DNA from: Rhizobium sp. FY34
GTDB taxonomy: Bacteria > Pseudomonadota > Alphaproteobacteria > Rhizobiales > Rhizobiaceae
Direction: 5' to 3'
Assembly: GCF_005222845.1 (NCBI RefSeq)
Contig: NZ_STFZ01000001.1
Coordinates: 124,001-188,000 of the forward strand
Length of the DNA stretch: 64,000 bases
Shown here: positions 35,535 to 43,657 of the stretch, piece after piece
Layout of the letters: every line of letters starts with the position of its first letter
Numbering within the stretch: position 1 is the first letter of the stretch
Notes under the pieces: model-generated
Database searches by the model: none
What the model was told of the DNA's origin: nothing
Seen by the model: only the letters and a program-made list of their open reading frames with translations
Made by a program: the position numbers and the translations under genes

Positions 35535-38500
35535 TCACCAGGGTGGCAGGTCCGGCGCGAAGCGTTGCCTGAGATAGGTGGCAAGTGCCTGCTTCTCTTG
35601 CGGTGTGAACTCTTGGGCGAAGGAGGGCATATCGCGCAGGTCAAGCCCGTCCGGTGCCGTGAGACCCTCATCGAGAACGGTCATCAAGGCATCGGCTACC
35701 GGGGCGCGAAGGACTGCCGACCTGGAAAGCGGTGTGCGCGCCGCTGTTACAAGGCCTTCGATGGCCGGTTCGTGGCAGACGCCACAGGCGCTCTCATAGA
35801 TCCGGCTTGCCTGTCCGGGGAGAGGATTACCCGCCGCAACCGGGATAGGTGCTGGCTGCTGAGGCGCAGGCTCGATGCGCGACGCAAGATAAGTTGCCAT
35901 GGCACGAATATCGGCATCGGGCAGGGCGGTCAGGCTTGCCGCGACCTCTGCCATGGGGCCGGATGCACTGGCGGGAGCGGCATGGCCATATCGCAGATAG
36001 CCAAACAGGGTATCCGCGTTCCAGCCGCGGGCGCCGGCTTCCGCCCCTTCCAGGGCCGGGGCGTACCAGCCTTTGATCATAGCGCCTGTCATGCCCGGCC
36101 GTTCGGCGCCGGCCGCATTGCGTGGCGCGTGACAGGCCGAACAGTGCCCGGCGGCTTCCACCAGATAGCGCCCCCGGTTCCAGGCCTCGCTTTGCGACGG
36201 CATGGCTTCAACGGGCTTTGCGTCGTGATAGAGCAGGTTCCAGGCGGCAAGCGCCGGGCGAAGGTTGACAGGCGCCAGCATCCGGGCGTGCGGCGTTTCC
36301 TGCTGCACCGGCTCCAGCGTTTGCAGATGGGCGTATAGCGCCAGCATGTCTTCGCTGCTGATTTTCGCGAAGGATGTATAGGGAAAGGCCGGATAGAGAT
36401 TGTGGCCATCGCGGCTGATGCCATGGCGCATGGCGCGCTCGAAGGCTTCAAAACTCCACTGTCCAAGCCCGGTCTCAGGGTCAGAGGTCAGATTTGTCGA
36501 ATAGACGGTGCCGAATGGCGTCTCAATTGCCCGTCCGCCGGCATTGGCAAGCCCGCCCTCAGAAGTGTGACAGCTGGCGCAATTGCCCAGCGCAAAAACC
36601 TGGCGACCCCGCTCAAGTGTTGCTTGCGAAAACGTGCCGGCTGCCGGTGCCGCAGAGGGCGGAATGCTGCGATGGATCGGCAGTGACACAGCTCCCAGCG
36701 TCAGCGCCCCGCTTAGCATGGTGCCGAGCGCGAGCGCCTTGGCGCGCCAGGCGCGACTAAGACGCGGGCTTTCATTCGCGGTCAGTGCCAGTATCTGCGG
36801 CACCTGCCCTGCGCCAAGCGCTGCGCGCATCTTCTCCGGCGTAAACGGCACCTCGCGCATGCGCACGCCAGTTGCATCGAAAATCGCATTGGCAATGGCC
36901 GCAGCACTGGGCACGGCAGCGCTTTCGCCAACACCCAGCGGTTGATCGCCCGGCCGCTCGATCAGCATGGTCTCGATATCGGGAACGGCCGGAAAGGTCT
37001 GGATCGGATAGGCAGCCCAGCTTTGCGGGGTCGGCGCGATCTCGTTGAAACGGAGGTCTTCCATCAGCACGCGGCTGGCCGTCTGGATGGCATTGCCATG
37101 GATCTGCTGGCGCACGCCATCCGGATTGATGACGAGGCCCTGATCCTGGCCGATGAAGATGCGCGACAGCGTCACCTCGCCGGTTTCGGTATCCACGGCC
37201 ACATCCACCACCCAGGCGGCGGAGGCTGCCGCGGTTCCCGGAAACGTGCCGTGGACGTAGGTTGCAAAGGCAAAGCCCTGGCCAAAGGCCATGCGGCCTT
37301 CGCGGCGCAGGCGCGGTCCTGTATGCGCCTGCCAGCCTGCCTGCTCTGCCGTTTTTCGTACAAGCTCTGCCTCGCGCGGATCATCAAGATGACGCAGGCG
37401 AAAGGCAACCGGATCTTCGCCGGCCTCATAGGCCATTTCGTCGATGAAGCTTTCATGGGCAAAGGTGTTGGGCAGGGCCGAGACGCCGCGCATCCAGGCG
37501 GCCCGCACGATTGGCGCCATGTCATGCACAGTGATGCGTTTGTGCGGAACCCGGTAGGGCGGAATGATCGTCCGGTCGCCCATGTCGGATACGCGCGGCT
37601 CGGGGCTGACCCGGCCGGTCAGAAGCAGCGCCAGATTGGGGCCGCGATTGGACGGGTACCATGTGTCGATGGCATAGGCATGCAGGGCGCCGCCTTTCAG
37701 CCCGCCCTCGACTTCCATCAATTGCGCGGCACCCTTCGGCTCCCAGAGATGTTCCTGGGCGCGTGTCAACTGCACCCGAACCGGACGGCCGGTCGCCCGC
37801 GACAGCAGCAGCGCATCGCCGCACACATCATCGGCGCAATTTCGGCCATAGCAGCCTGCCGCCTGATAGCGGCGGATCTCGATATCCGTCGGCGCAATAT
37901 CGGCAAGAACCGCCAGATCGCCGCGCAGCATATGCGGGTTCTGCGTGCCCGACCAGACGATCGGCGTTCCGCCGTTCCAGTCTGCGACGGCGCAGGAGGG
38001 GCCGATCGAGCCATGTTCATGATAGGGCCAGATATAGGTTCGCTGGCGCGCCACCTCGCACTGGGTGATGGCGCGGCTGAAGTCACCGGACCGATCAAGG
38101 CTGCGTGGCGTCGACGGGTGATCCTTCAGCGTCTGGCGCAGATCCGCCATGTCGGGGATTTCGGGCGGCATATGCCACTGGGTCGGCAAGGCTTCGGCAA
38201 TCGCGTGAGCCTGGTCGGCACGTTCCGCCACCACGCCGAGGAAATCTCCTTGGGCGACGACCGCGATGAAACCGGGCATGTGCCGCACCGCTGCCTCGTC
38301 ATAGCCGATAAGGCTCTGGCCGACAAAGGCGCCGCTATCGCGCCCGGCATAGGGGGGGCGAATGACATGGCCATGCAGCATGCCGGCTATATCCACATCG
38401 TGAATATAGCTGTGCTCGCCGCGCAGCTTGGCGGGAAGATCCCGCCGACCGGTCTTCTGGCCGATGATGCGGTAGCTTGACGGGTCCTTGACGGGTGTCG

Positions 38501-38951
38501 AGCGGTCAAGGCGCAGACGGATCTCGCCTTCTGCCAGGAGGTCTGTATAGGGCAGCGACCGCTCAAGCCAGGTCGCGCAACCGTTCTCCGTCACGATGCC
38601 GTCGGCTGGCGCGTTCAGCCGACGCGCGGTCTCGGCAATCAGGTAAAGTCGCGCCTGCGCTGCCGCCAGTCGCAGCGGAATGGCGGCAATCTGCATGGTT
38701 TCCGAGGCAATCGTCGGTCCCTGGTCTGGCGTCAGTGCGGTATCGCCCAGCACGATGCGGACGTCAGCGAGGGCCAGATCCAGTTCCTCGGCCACAACCT
38801 GCGCCAAGGCGGTTTCGATGCCGGTTCCGAGATCGACATGGCCGTTATAGCCGGTAGCCGATCCCTGGCCGTCGAGCCTCAGGAAAATGGCGGGGCCGGA
38901 GGCAAGCTCGTCATAGATGATGAGGCTGCCGGTGGGCGGGGACATGGTCAC
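35535..38951 (-). CDS. nicB: Nicotinate dehydrogenase subunit B (molybdopterin domain plus three cytochrome c domains)
   Basis: A 1138-residue protein. The first ~720 residues form a xanthine-dehydrogenase-type molybdopterin-binding domain (LDGQGSATGYNGHVDLGTGIETAL, QKTGRRDLPAKLRGEHSYIHD in part, and PLGVGESAAVPSAAAIANAI near its end). A hydrophobic stretch about 745-765 follows, then three haem-binding CXXCH sites: CASCH, CSACH and CGVCH. This matches P. putida NicB, which with NicA hydroxylates nicotinate to 6-hydroxynicotinate and passes electrons through its cytochromes to the respiratory chain. The ATG overlaps the nicA stop (ATGA). Confidence 0.95.
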   Translation of the reverse strand: MTMSPPTGSLIIYDELASGPAIFLRLDGQGSATGYNGHVDLGTGIETALAQVVAEELDLALADVRIVLGDTALTPDQGPTIASETMQIAAIPLRLAAAQARLYLIAETARRLNAPADGIVTENGCATWLERSLPYTDLLAEGEIRLRLDRSTPVKDPSSYRIIGQKTGRRDLPAKLRGEHSYIHDVDIAGMLHGHVIRPPYAGRDSGAFVGQSLIGYDEAAVRHMPGFIAVVAQGDFLGVVAERADQAHAIAEALPTQWHMPPEIPDMADLRQTLKDHPSTPRSLDRSGDFSRAITQCEVARQRTYIWPYHEHGSIGPSCAVADWNGGTPIVWSGTQNPHMLRGDLAVLADIAPTDIEIRRYQAAGCYGRNCADDVCGDALLLSRATGRPVRVQLTRAQEHLWEPKGAAQLMEVEGGLKGGALHAYAIDTWYPSNRGPNLALLLTGRVSPEPRVSDMGDRTIIPPYRVPHKRITVHDMAPIVRAAWMRGVSALPNTFAHESFIDEMAYEAGEDPVAFRLRHLDDPREAELVRKTAEQAGWQAHTGPRLRREGRMAFGQGFAFATYVHGTFPGTAAASAAWVVDVAVDTETGEVTLSRIFIGQDQGLVINPDGVRQQIHGNAIQTASRVLMEDLRFNEIAPTPQSWAAYPIQTFPAVPDIETMLIERPGDQPLGVGESAAVPSAAAIANAIFDATGVRMREVPFTPEKMRAALGAGQVPQILALTANESPRLSRAWRAKALALGTMLSGALTLGAVSLPIHRSIPPSAAPAAGTFSQATLERGRQVFALGNCASCHTSEGGLANAGGRAIETPFGTVYSTNLTSDPETGLGQWSFEAFERAMRHGISRDGHNLYPAFPYTSFAKISSEDMLALYAHLQTLEPVQQETPHARMLAPVNLRPALAAWNLLYHDAKPVEAMPSQSEAWNRGRYLVEAAGHCSACHAPRNAAGAERPGMTGAMIKGWYAPALEGAEAGARGWNADTLFGYLRYGHAAPASASGPMAEVAASLTALPDADIRAMATYLASRIEPAPQQPAPIPVAAGNPLPGQASRIYESACGVCHEPAIEGLVTAARTPLSRSAVLRAPVADALMTVLDEGLTAPDGLDLRDMPSFAQEFTPQEKQALATYLRQRFAPDLPPW

Positions 38952-39433
38952 GCCTGCGCCTCCCGCATCAGTTCGGCTGCACGCTCTACCGAGGCGATGA
39001 TTTCCAGATGCGTGCCGCAGCGACAGAGATTATGCCGCAGAGCCTGGCGGATTTCATCACGGCTGGGGGAAGGGTTGCTGGCCAGAAATGCAGAGGCCGT
39101 CATCACCATGCCGTTCAGGCAGTAGCCGCATTGCGCGCCTTCGCATTCGAGAAACCCCTGCTGTACGGCCGAAAGCTTTCCTGTTTGGGGATCTGCAAGC
39201 CCTTCCAGCGTGGTGATCTGGCAGTTTTCGGCGCGCTTGGCCCGCAGCATGCAGGCGCGTGCCGGTTGCCCGTCGATCAAAACGGTGCAGGCGCCGCATT
39301 GTCCCTTGCCGCAGCCATATTTGGTGGCCTTCAAGCCCAGTTCGTCGCGCAGCACATCCATAAGTGTGCGATTGCCCGGCGATGGTAGAAGGCGCGCCGA
39401 CCCGTTCACGGTCAGCTCGATCGTGTTCGTCAT
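38948..39433 (-). CDS. nicA: Nicotinate dehydrogenase subunit A, [2Fe-2S] protein
   Basis: A 161-residue iron-sulfur subunit from ATG 39433; the frame is open upstream but has no family similarity. It contains a plant-type [2Fe-2S] site (Cys41, Cys46, Cys49, Cys61 in YGCGKGQCGACTVLIDG...C) and a second helical [2Fe-2S] site (Cys102, Cys105, Cys137, Cys139 in QCGYCLNG and NLCRCGTH). These carry electrons from the molybdenum centre of NicB towards its cytochromes. It is translationally coupled to nicB and divergent from nicR. Confidence 0.95.
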   Translation of the reverse strand: MTNTIELTVNGSARLLPSPGNRTLMDVLRDELGLKATKYGCGKGQCGACTVLIDGQPARACMLRAKRAENCQITTLEGLADPQTGKLSAVQQGFLECEGAQCGYCLNGMVMTASAFLASNPSPSRDEIRQALRHNLCRCGTHLEIIASVERAAELMREAQA

Positions 39434-39488
39434 GGTTCCCTCTGGGCTTCTTTTTTTGACCCTTGTCAGGAATTCAGCAGAAATATTG

Positions 39489-39500
39489 TTTGTATGCAAA
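39489..39500. promoter_or_regulatory. Candidate operator between nicA and nicR
   Basis: TTTGTATGCAAA is an imperfect 12-bp palindrome (TTTG.AT.CAAA), about 55 bp upstream of nicA. It lies in the divergent nicA-nicR promoter region. In P. putida nicAB is under NicS control and other nic genes under NicR; which regulator would bind here cannot be told from sequence. Confidence 0.4.
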
Positions 39501-39678
39501 TGATTTTGCGTGGGTGTCTGCACATTTTTGCGCAATCAACGGGCAGGAATTGATTTTGCAGGATTTTTGAGCAGTCACCATTGTGGTGGGCTCTTGCCCT
39601 CCCGTGGCGATTATCGCCTTGACGCGCGGCAAGCCTATGTTGCAGTTCGGTATGATGCTGAAAACGCTGGGCGTGCCG

Positions 39679-40107
39679 ATGACCGATCAAAATGAGAGCT
39701 ATATCCTGGACGATCAGGTCGGCTTCCTGCTGCGCCTTGCCTATCAGCGGCACATCGCGCTGTTCATGGAGCAGATGACCGGCGGTTTGACGCCGCCGCA
39801 ATTTTCCACGCTCTACAGGTTGCGCGAGGCCGTCGAACCGATCTCTCAAAATGCGCTTGGCCGTCTGGTCGGCATGGATGCTGCAACGACAAAGGGTGTG
39901 GTTGCCCGTCTTCTGTCGCGTGATCTCATCCGTGTCGAGAAAGATGGCGGGGACCGCAGGCGCTACACGCTGTTCATCACCGATGCCGGCCGGCAGTTGC
40001 TTGATGCGGTGATGGCGGATGTGAAGGGTATCAGTGAAGCAACGCTTGAGCCGCTTGCTCCGCAGGAGAGAGCGCAGTTTCTGGCGCTGCTGAAACGTCT
40101 GATATAA
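39679..40107 (+). CDS. nicR: MarR-family regulator of nicotinate catabolism
   Basis: A 142-residue MarR protein from MTDQNESYILDDQVGFLLRLAYQRH. The frame is open to 39583, with other ATGs at 39637, 39655 and 39658, and no strong ribosome-binding site decides between them. The winged helix includes ISQNALGRLVGMDAATTKGVVARL and the wing DGGDRRRYTLFITDAG. NicR of P. putida is a MarR repressor of the nic genes that responds to 6-hydroxynicotinate. Position between nicA and the nicD-nicX-nicF genes supports that identification. Confidence 0.85.
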   Translation: MTDQNESYILDDQVGFLLRLAYQRHIALFMEQMTGGLTPPQFSTLYRLREAVEPISQNALGRLVGMDAATTKGVVARLLSRDLIRVEKDGGDRRRYTLFITDAGRQLLDAVMADVKGISEATLEPLAPQERAQFLALLKRLI

Positions 40108-40108
40108 A

Positions 40109-40124
40109 TTATTCAACTGTATAA
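40109..40124. promoter_or_regulatory. Candidate operator upstream of nicS (shared half-site with nicD palindrome)
   Basis: TTATTCAACTGTATAA is a 16-bp imperfect palindrome just after the nicR stop. Its left half TTATTCA is identical to that of the perfect 16-bp palindrome upstream of nicD (40927-40942). Two related sites in one cluster suggest a common regulator, NicR or NicS. Confidence 0.45.
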
Positions 40125-40152
40125 AACAGGCGGAATCAAATGGTTCCTTGGT

Positions 40153-40884
40153 GTGGTGTTGAGAGTGGGGCGGGATTTGAGCGAGCGTGAGGCCAAGGGG
40201 GAGTTGAAAGCAAAGGCGAGGGGGCGTGCTGTGGGTCGCCCGTCGCGGAATGACGGGGCCGGTGCCGGCCCGGACCTGCGGGATGGCATTCTCGATCATG
40301 CCGAACTTGTCTTCGCCGAGGCCGGTTTTGCCGGCGCCAACCTGCGTGAGATCGCCGCGCGTGCCGGCGTCAATCAGGGTCTGATCCGCTATTATTTTGG
40401 CTCCAAGGCCGATTTGTTCGACGAATGCTTCCGTCGGCGTGGCGGGGTTCTGGCCGGCCACCGGCATGTCAATCTCGACCGCCTGCTGGAAATGAGTGAT
40501 GCGCCGAGCGTTGAAGATATTGTCTATGCCTATCTGAAGCCGCAATGGGACATGAAATATTCAAGCCCGAATGGCGCGGCCTTCGTGGCGATGCAGGCGC
40601 GCCTGCATGCGGAGCCGGAAGAGCATGCGCTGCGCCTGCGCCGCGAGGTCTATGATGCCTCGGTCAAGCGCTATATCGCCACCCTGGCTTTGGTTTTGCC
40701 GCAGATTCCTAAGGATATCATCAGTGTGCGCATGGCCTTTCTCGTCGGTGCCTATCTGTTCATGCTGAACGATCTGGGCCGTATCGGCGACCTGACGGAG
40801 GGGCATCTGACGAGCTTTGGCAAGGATGAAATGCTCGACCAGTTGGTGCGCTTTCTGTCAGCCGGTTTGCGTGCGCCTTTGTGA
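40153..40884 (+). CDS. nicS: TetR-family regulator, probable NicS
   Basis: A TetR-type repressor of up to 243 residues from GTG 40153. The first 35 residues are basic and poorly constrained, so a later start is possible. The HTH lies in AGFAGANLREIAARAGVNQGLIRYYFGSKADLF. The C-terminal ligand domain has a final helix LVRFLSAGL. In P. putida the nic cluster has a second, TetR-type regulator, NicS, that controls nicAB and responds to nicotinate and 6-hydroxynicotinate. Location immediately after nicR fits NicS; the gene symbol rests on context plus family. Confidence 0.78.
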   Translation: MVLRVGRDLSEREAKGELKAKARGRAVGRPSRNDGAGAGPDLRDGILDHAELVFAEAGFAGANLREIAARAGVNQGLIRYYFGSKADLFDECFRRRGGVLAGHRHVNLDRLLEMSDAPSVEDIVYAYLKPQWDMKYSSPNGAAFVAMQARLHAEPEEHALRLRREVYDASVKRYIATLALVLPQIPKDIISVRMAFLVGAYLFMLNDLGRIGDLTEGHLTSFGKDEMLDQLVRFLSAGLRAPL

Positions 40885-40926
40885 CTTTGCACAAAAATAG
40901 CGCGGGCCTAAAAATTGCGCTTGTAA

Positions 40927-40942
40927 TTATTCATATGAATAA
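40927..40942. promoter_or_regulatory. Perfect 16-bp palindrome upstream of nicD
   Basis: TTATTCATATGAATAA is a perfect palindrome in the 113-bp gap between nicS and nicD, about 62 bp upstream of the nicD start. It shares the TTATTCA half with the site after nicR. It is the strongest operator candidate in the nic cluster, probably for NicR or NicS acting on the nicD-nicX-nicF operon. Confidence 0.6.
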
Positions 40943-41003
40943 ATAACCTCAGCTCATCGCAGGAAAAACACTGGCTCCCGCGGCCGGTGCTGAGGAGATG
41001 ATG

Positions 41004-41786
41004 ATGGCCAAGGGATACAATGTTCGCGCCAATGGCATCCGCCATCACCTCCTGCATTTTCAAGGTGAAGGCCCGGTTCTGCTGCTGGTTCCCGGTATTA
41101 CCTCGCCGGCCATAACCTGGGGATTTGTCGCCGAGCGCCTGAGTGCGGCCTATGATGTGCATGTGCTCGACGTGCGCGGTCGTGGTCTGAGTGAGGCGGG
41201 TGATCTTGATTATTCGCTCGATGCCATGGCCGCCGATGTGGTGGCACTGGCTGGGGTTGCCGGGCTCGGCAAGCCGATAGTGCTTGGCCATTCCATGGGT
41301 GCGCGCACCGCCATTCGCGCTGCGCGGCTGTCACCGGCCCGCTTTTCCGGTCTCATTCTGGTCGATCCGCCGGTGTCGGGTCCCGGCAGGCGCGCCTATC
41401 CCTCCGCCTGGAACTGGTATGAGGATTCCATCCTGATGGCGCAAGCCGGCTGTTCGGGTGCCGATATGCGCCGCTTCTGTCCGACCTGGACCGATGAGCA
41501 GGTCGCGCTGCGTGCCGAATGGCTGCATACCTGCCAGCTTGATGCGATCCGCACCGCATTCGACGGTTTCCACACCGACGACATCCATGCCGACCTTGCA
41601 GAGCTTTCGCTGCCGCTGCGGCTTGTCGTGGCAGGTGGTGCGCCTGTGATCGGCGCCGATGACATTGCCGAGATACAGGCGCTGGCGCCCTCCATCGAAA
41701 CCCGCATCGTCGAAAAAGCCGGACACATGATCCCCTGGGACGACCTGGAGGGTTTCCTGTCCGCAACACTCGATTTTCGTGCCTGA
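41004..41786 (+). CDS. nicD: N-formylmaleamate deformylase
   Basis: An alpha/beta-hydrolase of 260 residues. There are three consecutive ATGs (40998, 41001, 41004); GAGGAG at 40992-40997 is best spaced from the third. The nucleophile is in VLGHSMGARTA, the acid probably in LVDPPVSG or the AGGAPVIGADD turn, and the catalytic His in EKAGHMIPWDDLEGF. GITSPAITWGFVAERL is the oxyanion-hole region. NicD removes formate from N-formylmaleamate, the ring-opening product made by NicX. First gene of the forward nicD-nicX-nicF operon. Confidence 0.92.
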   Translation: MAKGYNVRANGIRHHLLHFQGEGPVLLLVPGITSPAITWGFVAERLSAAYDVHVLDVRGRGLSEAGDLDYSLDAMAADVVALAGVAGLGKPIVLGHSMGARTAIRAARLSPARFSGLILVDPPVSGPGRRAYPSAWNWYEDSILMAQAGCSGADMRRFCPTWTDEQVALRAEWLHTCQLDAIRTAFDGFHTDDIHADLAELSLPLRLVVAGGAPVIGADDIAEIQALAPSIETRIVEKAGHMIPWDDLEGFLSATLDFRA

Positions 41787-41817
41787 AACAGCAGGACCAC
41801 TGAAGAGGATACCGATT

Positions 41818-42849
41818 ATGGACCACGCAAGCTTTACGGAAATCTGCCTGCACCAGTTGAAAATGTCCGGTGTGCGCAATGGCGAACGGTTGATCGTGCT
41901 GACCCAGGGCAATGATCGCCTGGATTATGCCGATGCCTTCATGGCAGCCGGACAGCGTCTTGGCGCCAGCATGTACCACATGCGCCTGCCGGCCCCGCTT
42001 CCCGTCGGCGGCTGGAATGTCGGCGTCACGGGTCTCGCCGCCATGCCCGATGCGGTCGAGGCGCTGAAGGCCTGCGACATGCTGATCGACTGCATCTTCC
42101 TGCTGTTTTCGCCCGAGCAGATGGCAATCCAGGCGGCTGGTACGCGCATCCTGACCGCTGTGGAGCCACCGGAACTGCTGGCCCGCATGCTGCCGACCAA
42201 GGAAATCCGCGAAAAAGTGGAGATTGCCGGCGAAATGCTCGCCAAGGCCAAGGTCATGCGCATCACCTCGCCGCATGGCACGGATGTGACCTACAAGCTC
42301 AACACCTATCCGACGGTGACCGAATATGCCTGCACCGACGAGGCTGGCCGCTGGGATCATTGGCCGTCCGGCTTCGTCTTTACCGGTGGCGATGACGATG
42401 GCGTCGATGGCCAGATCGTCGTAGGTGTGGGCGATATCCTGCTGCCTCAGAACATCTATGTGCGCGAGCCGATCATCTACACGATCGAAAAGGGCTGGGT
42501 CACCGACATCCGCGGCGGGCTGGATGCGGAACTGGTGAAATCCTATATGGGCGCCTTTAACGACCCACGCGGCATGGGCATGAGCCATGTTGGCTGGGGC
42601 ATGAACCCGCATGCCAAATGGCACAATCTTGTTCCTGGCGCTTTCCCTGGTGGCATGGGCATGGAGCCGCGCAGCTTCTACGGCAATGTCATGTTCTCCA
42701 CCGGCCCGAACAATGAGCTCGGCGGCCCAAATGATACGGCCTGCCATCTCGACATTCCCATGCGCGGTTGCTCGCTGTTTCTCGATGACGAGCCGGTGGT
42801 GATCGACGGCGATATCGTTGTGAAAGACATCCAGATGGCGCGTGCCTGA
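41818..42849 (+). CDS. nicX: 2,5-dihydroxypyridine 5,6-dioxygenase
   Basis: A 343-residue Fe(II) extradiol-like dioxygenase that opens 2,5-dihydroxypyridine to N-formylmaleamate. It is an M29-peptidase-like fold unlike classical extradiol enzymes. The likely iron ligands are His in GWGMNPHAKWHN and the His/Asp pair in TACHLDIPMRG, matching the two-His-one-Asp site described for NicX. Start at ATG 41818 after GAAGAGGA; the frame is open 39 bp upstream into the nicD end. Confidence 0.93.
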   Translation: MDHASFTEICLHQLKMSGVRNGERLIVLTQGNDRLDYADAFMAAGQRLGASMYHMRLPAPLPVGGWNVGVTGLAAMPDAVEALKACDMLIDCIFLLFSPEQMAIQAAGTRILTAVEPPELLARMLPTKEIREKVEIAGEMLAKAKVMRITSPHGTDVTYKLNTYPTVTEYACTDEAGRWDHWPSGFVFTGGDDDGVDGQIVVGVGDILLPQNIYVREPIIYTIEKGWVTDIRGGLDAELVKSYMGAFNDPRGMGMSHVGWGMNPHAKWHNLVPGAFPGGMGMEPRSFYGNVMFSTGPNNELGGPNDTACHLDIPMRGCSLFLDDEPVVIDGDIVVKDIQMARA

Positions 42850-42880
42850 CCGGCCTTTCCTTCAAACGCGGGAGAAACCC

Positions 42881-43501
42881 ATGTCGCAACAGGACGTCTA
42901 TCAGGCTGCGGGCTTCGGTCAGCCTGTGCCACGCGGAACACGCCCGGCGATTGTCGTGGTGGATTTCAGCTATGGTTTTACCGATACGATCTATCCGACC
43001 GCCGCTGACATGCGCGATGCGATAGAAGCAACCCGCCGGTTGACGGATCTCGCCCGCGCCAAGGGCTTGCCGGTGATCTATACGACGATCGCCTATCATC
43101 CGGGGGAGGTCTCGAAGCTTGCTTGGCTGCGCAAGGCGGGCGGCATGGCGGCCCTTCTGGAAGGCAGCCGGCTCGTGGAGATCGATGCGGCGACCGGTAT
43201 CCAGCCCGGCGATCCGATCATCGCCAAGAAAGGAGCATCTGCCTTCCACGGGACTGGCCTTGCTGCCCTTCTGACCGGTGCCGGTGTCGATACGCTGATC
43301 GTCACCGGAGCCACGACATCCGGCTGCGTGCGGGCATCGGTGGTGGATGCCGTGCAATCCGGCTTCCATGTCCTGGTGCCTGCCGACTGTTGTGCAGACC
43401 GGGCAAAGGCGCCTCATGACGCCAATCTTTATGACATGCATCAGAAATATGCTGACGTTACGGACGCAGCAGATGTTGAAGCATGGCTGACGTCCGTCTG
43501 A
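42881..43501 (+). CDS. nicF: Maleamate amidohydrolase
   Basis: A 206-residue isochorismatase-like cysteine hydrolase that turns maleamate into maleate and ammonia. The triad is visible: Asp in VVVDFSYGFTD, Lys in IIAKKGASAFHGTGL and Cys in GATTSGCVRASVVDAV. Start at ATG 42881 (GGGAGAAACCC upstream); an earlier in-frame start at 42842 overlaps nicX. It is the last nic gene here. The isomerase NicE that converts maleate to fumarate is not in this window. Confidence 0.93.
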   Translation: MSQQDVYQAAGFGQPVPRGTRPAIVVVDFSYGFTDTIYPTAADMRDAIEATRRLTDLARAKGLPVIYTTIAYHPGEVSKLAWLRKAGGMAALLEGSRLVEIDAATGIQPGDPIIAKKGASAFHGTGLAALLTGAGVDTLIVTGATTSGCVRASVVDAVQSGFHVLVPADCCADRAKAPHDANLYDMHQKYADVTDAADVEAWLTSV

Positions 43502-43657
43502 TGTTGCAGTGCCGCGCCTGACGGAAAGGTGCGCGCAACACCATGCTAGAGGGCCGGTCTGAATGTCGAACGGTAATGCCACCGGGCCGGTTCACCTCGA
43601 CTCTCCTGAGTAATTTCAGCTTCGGCTGTTCGCTAACTCAAACCACTGGAGACATGT

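Noticed and set aside
36942..38480. A 512-codon forward ORF opposite nicB
   Set aside because: Its composition is that of an antisense shadow; nicB in the other strand has full-length family similarity and haem motifs.
41353..42747. A 464-codon reverse ORF opposite nicD and nicX
   Set aside because: Shadow across two supported genes and their spacer.
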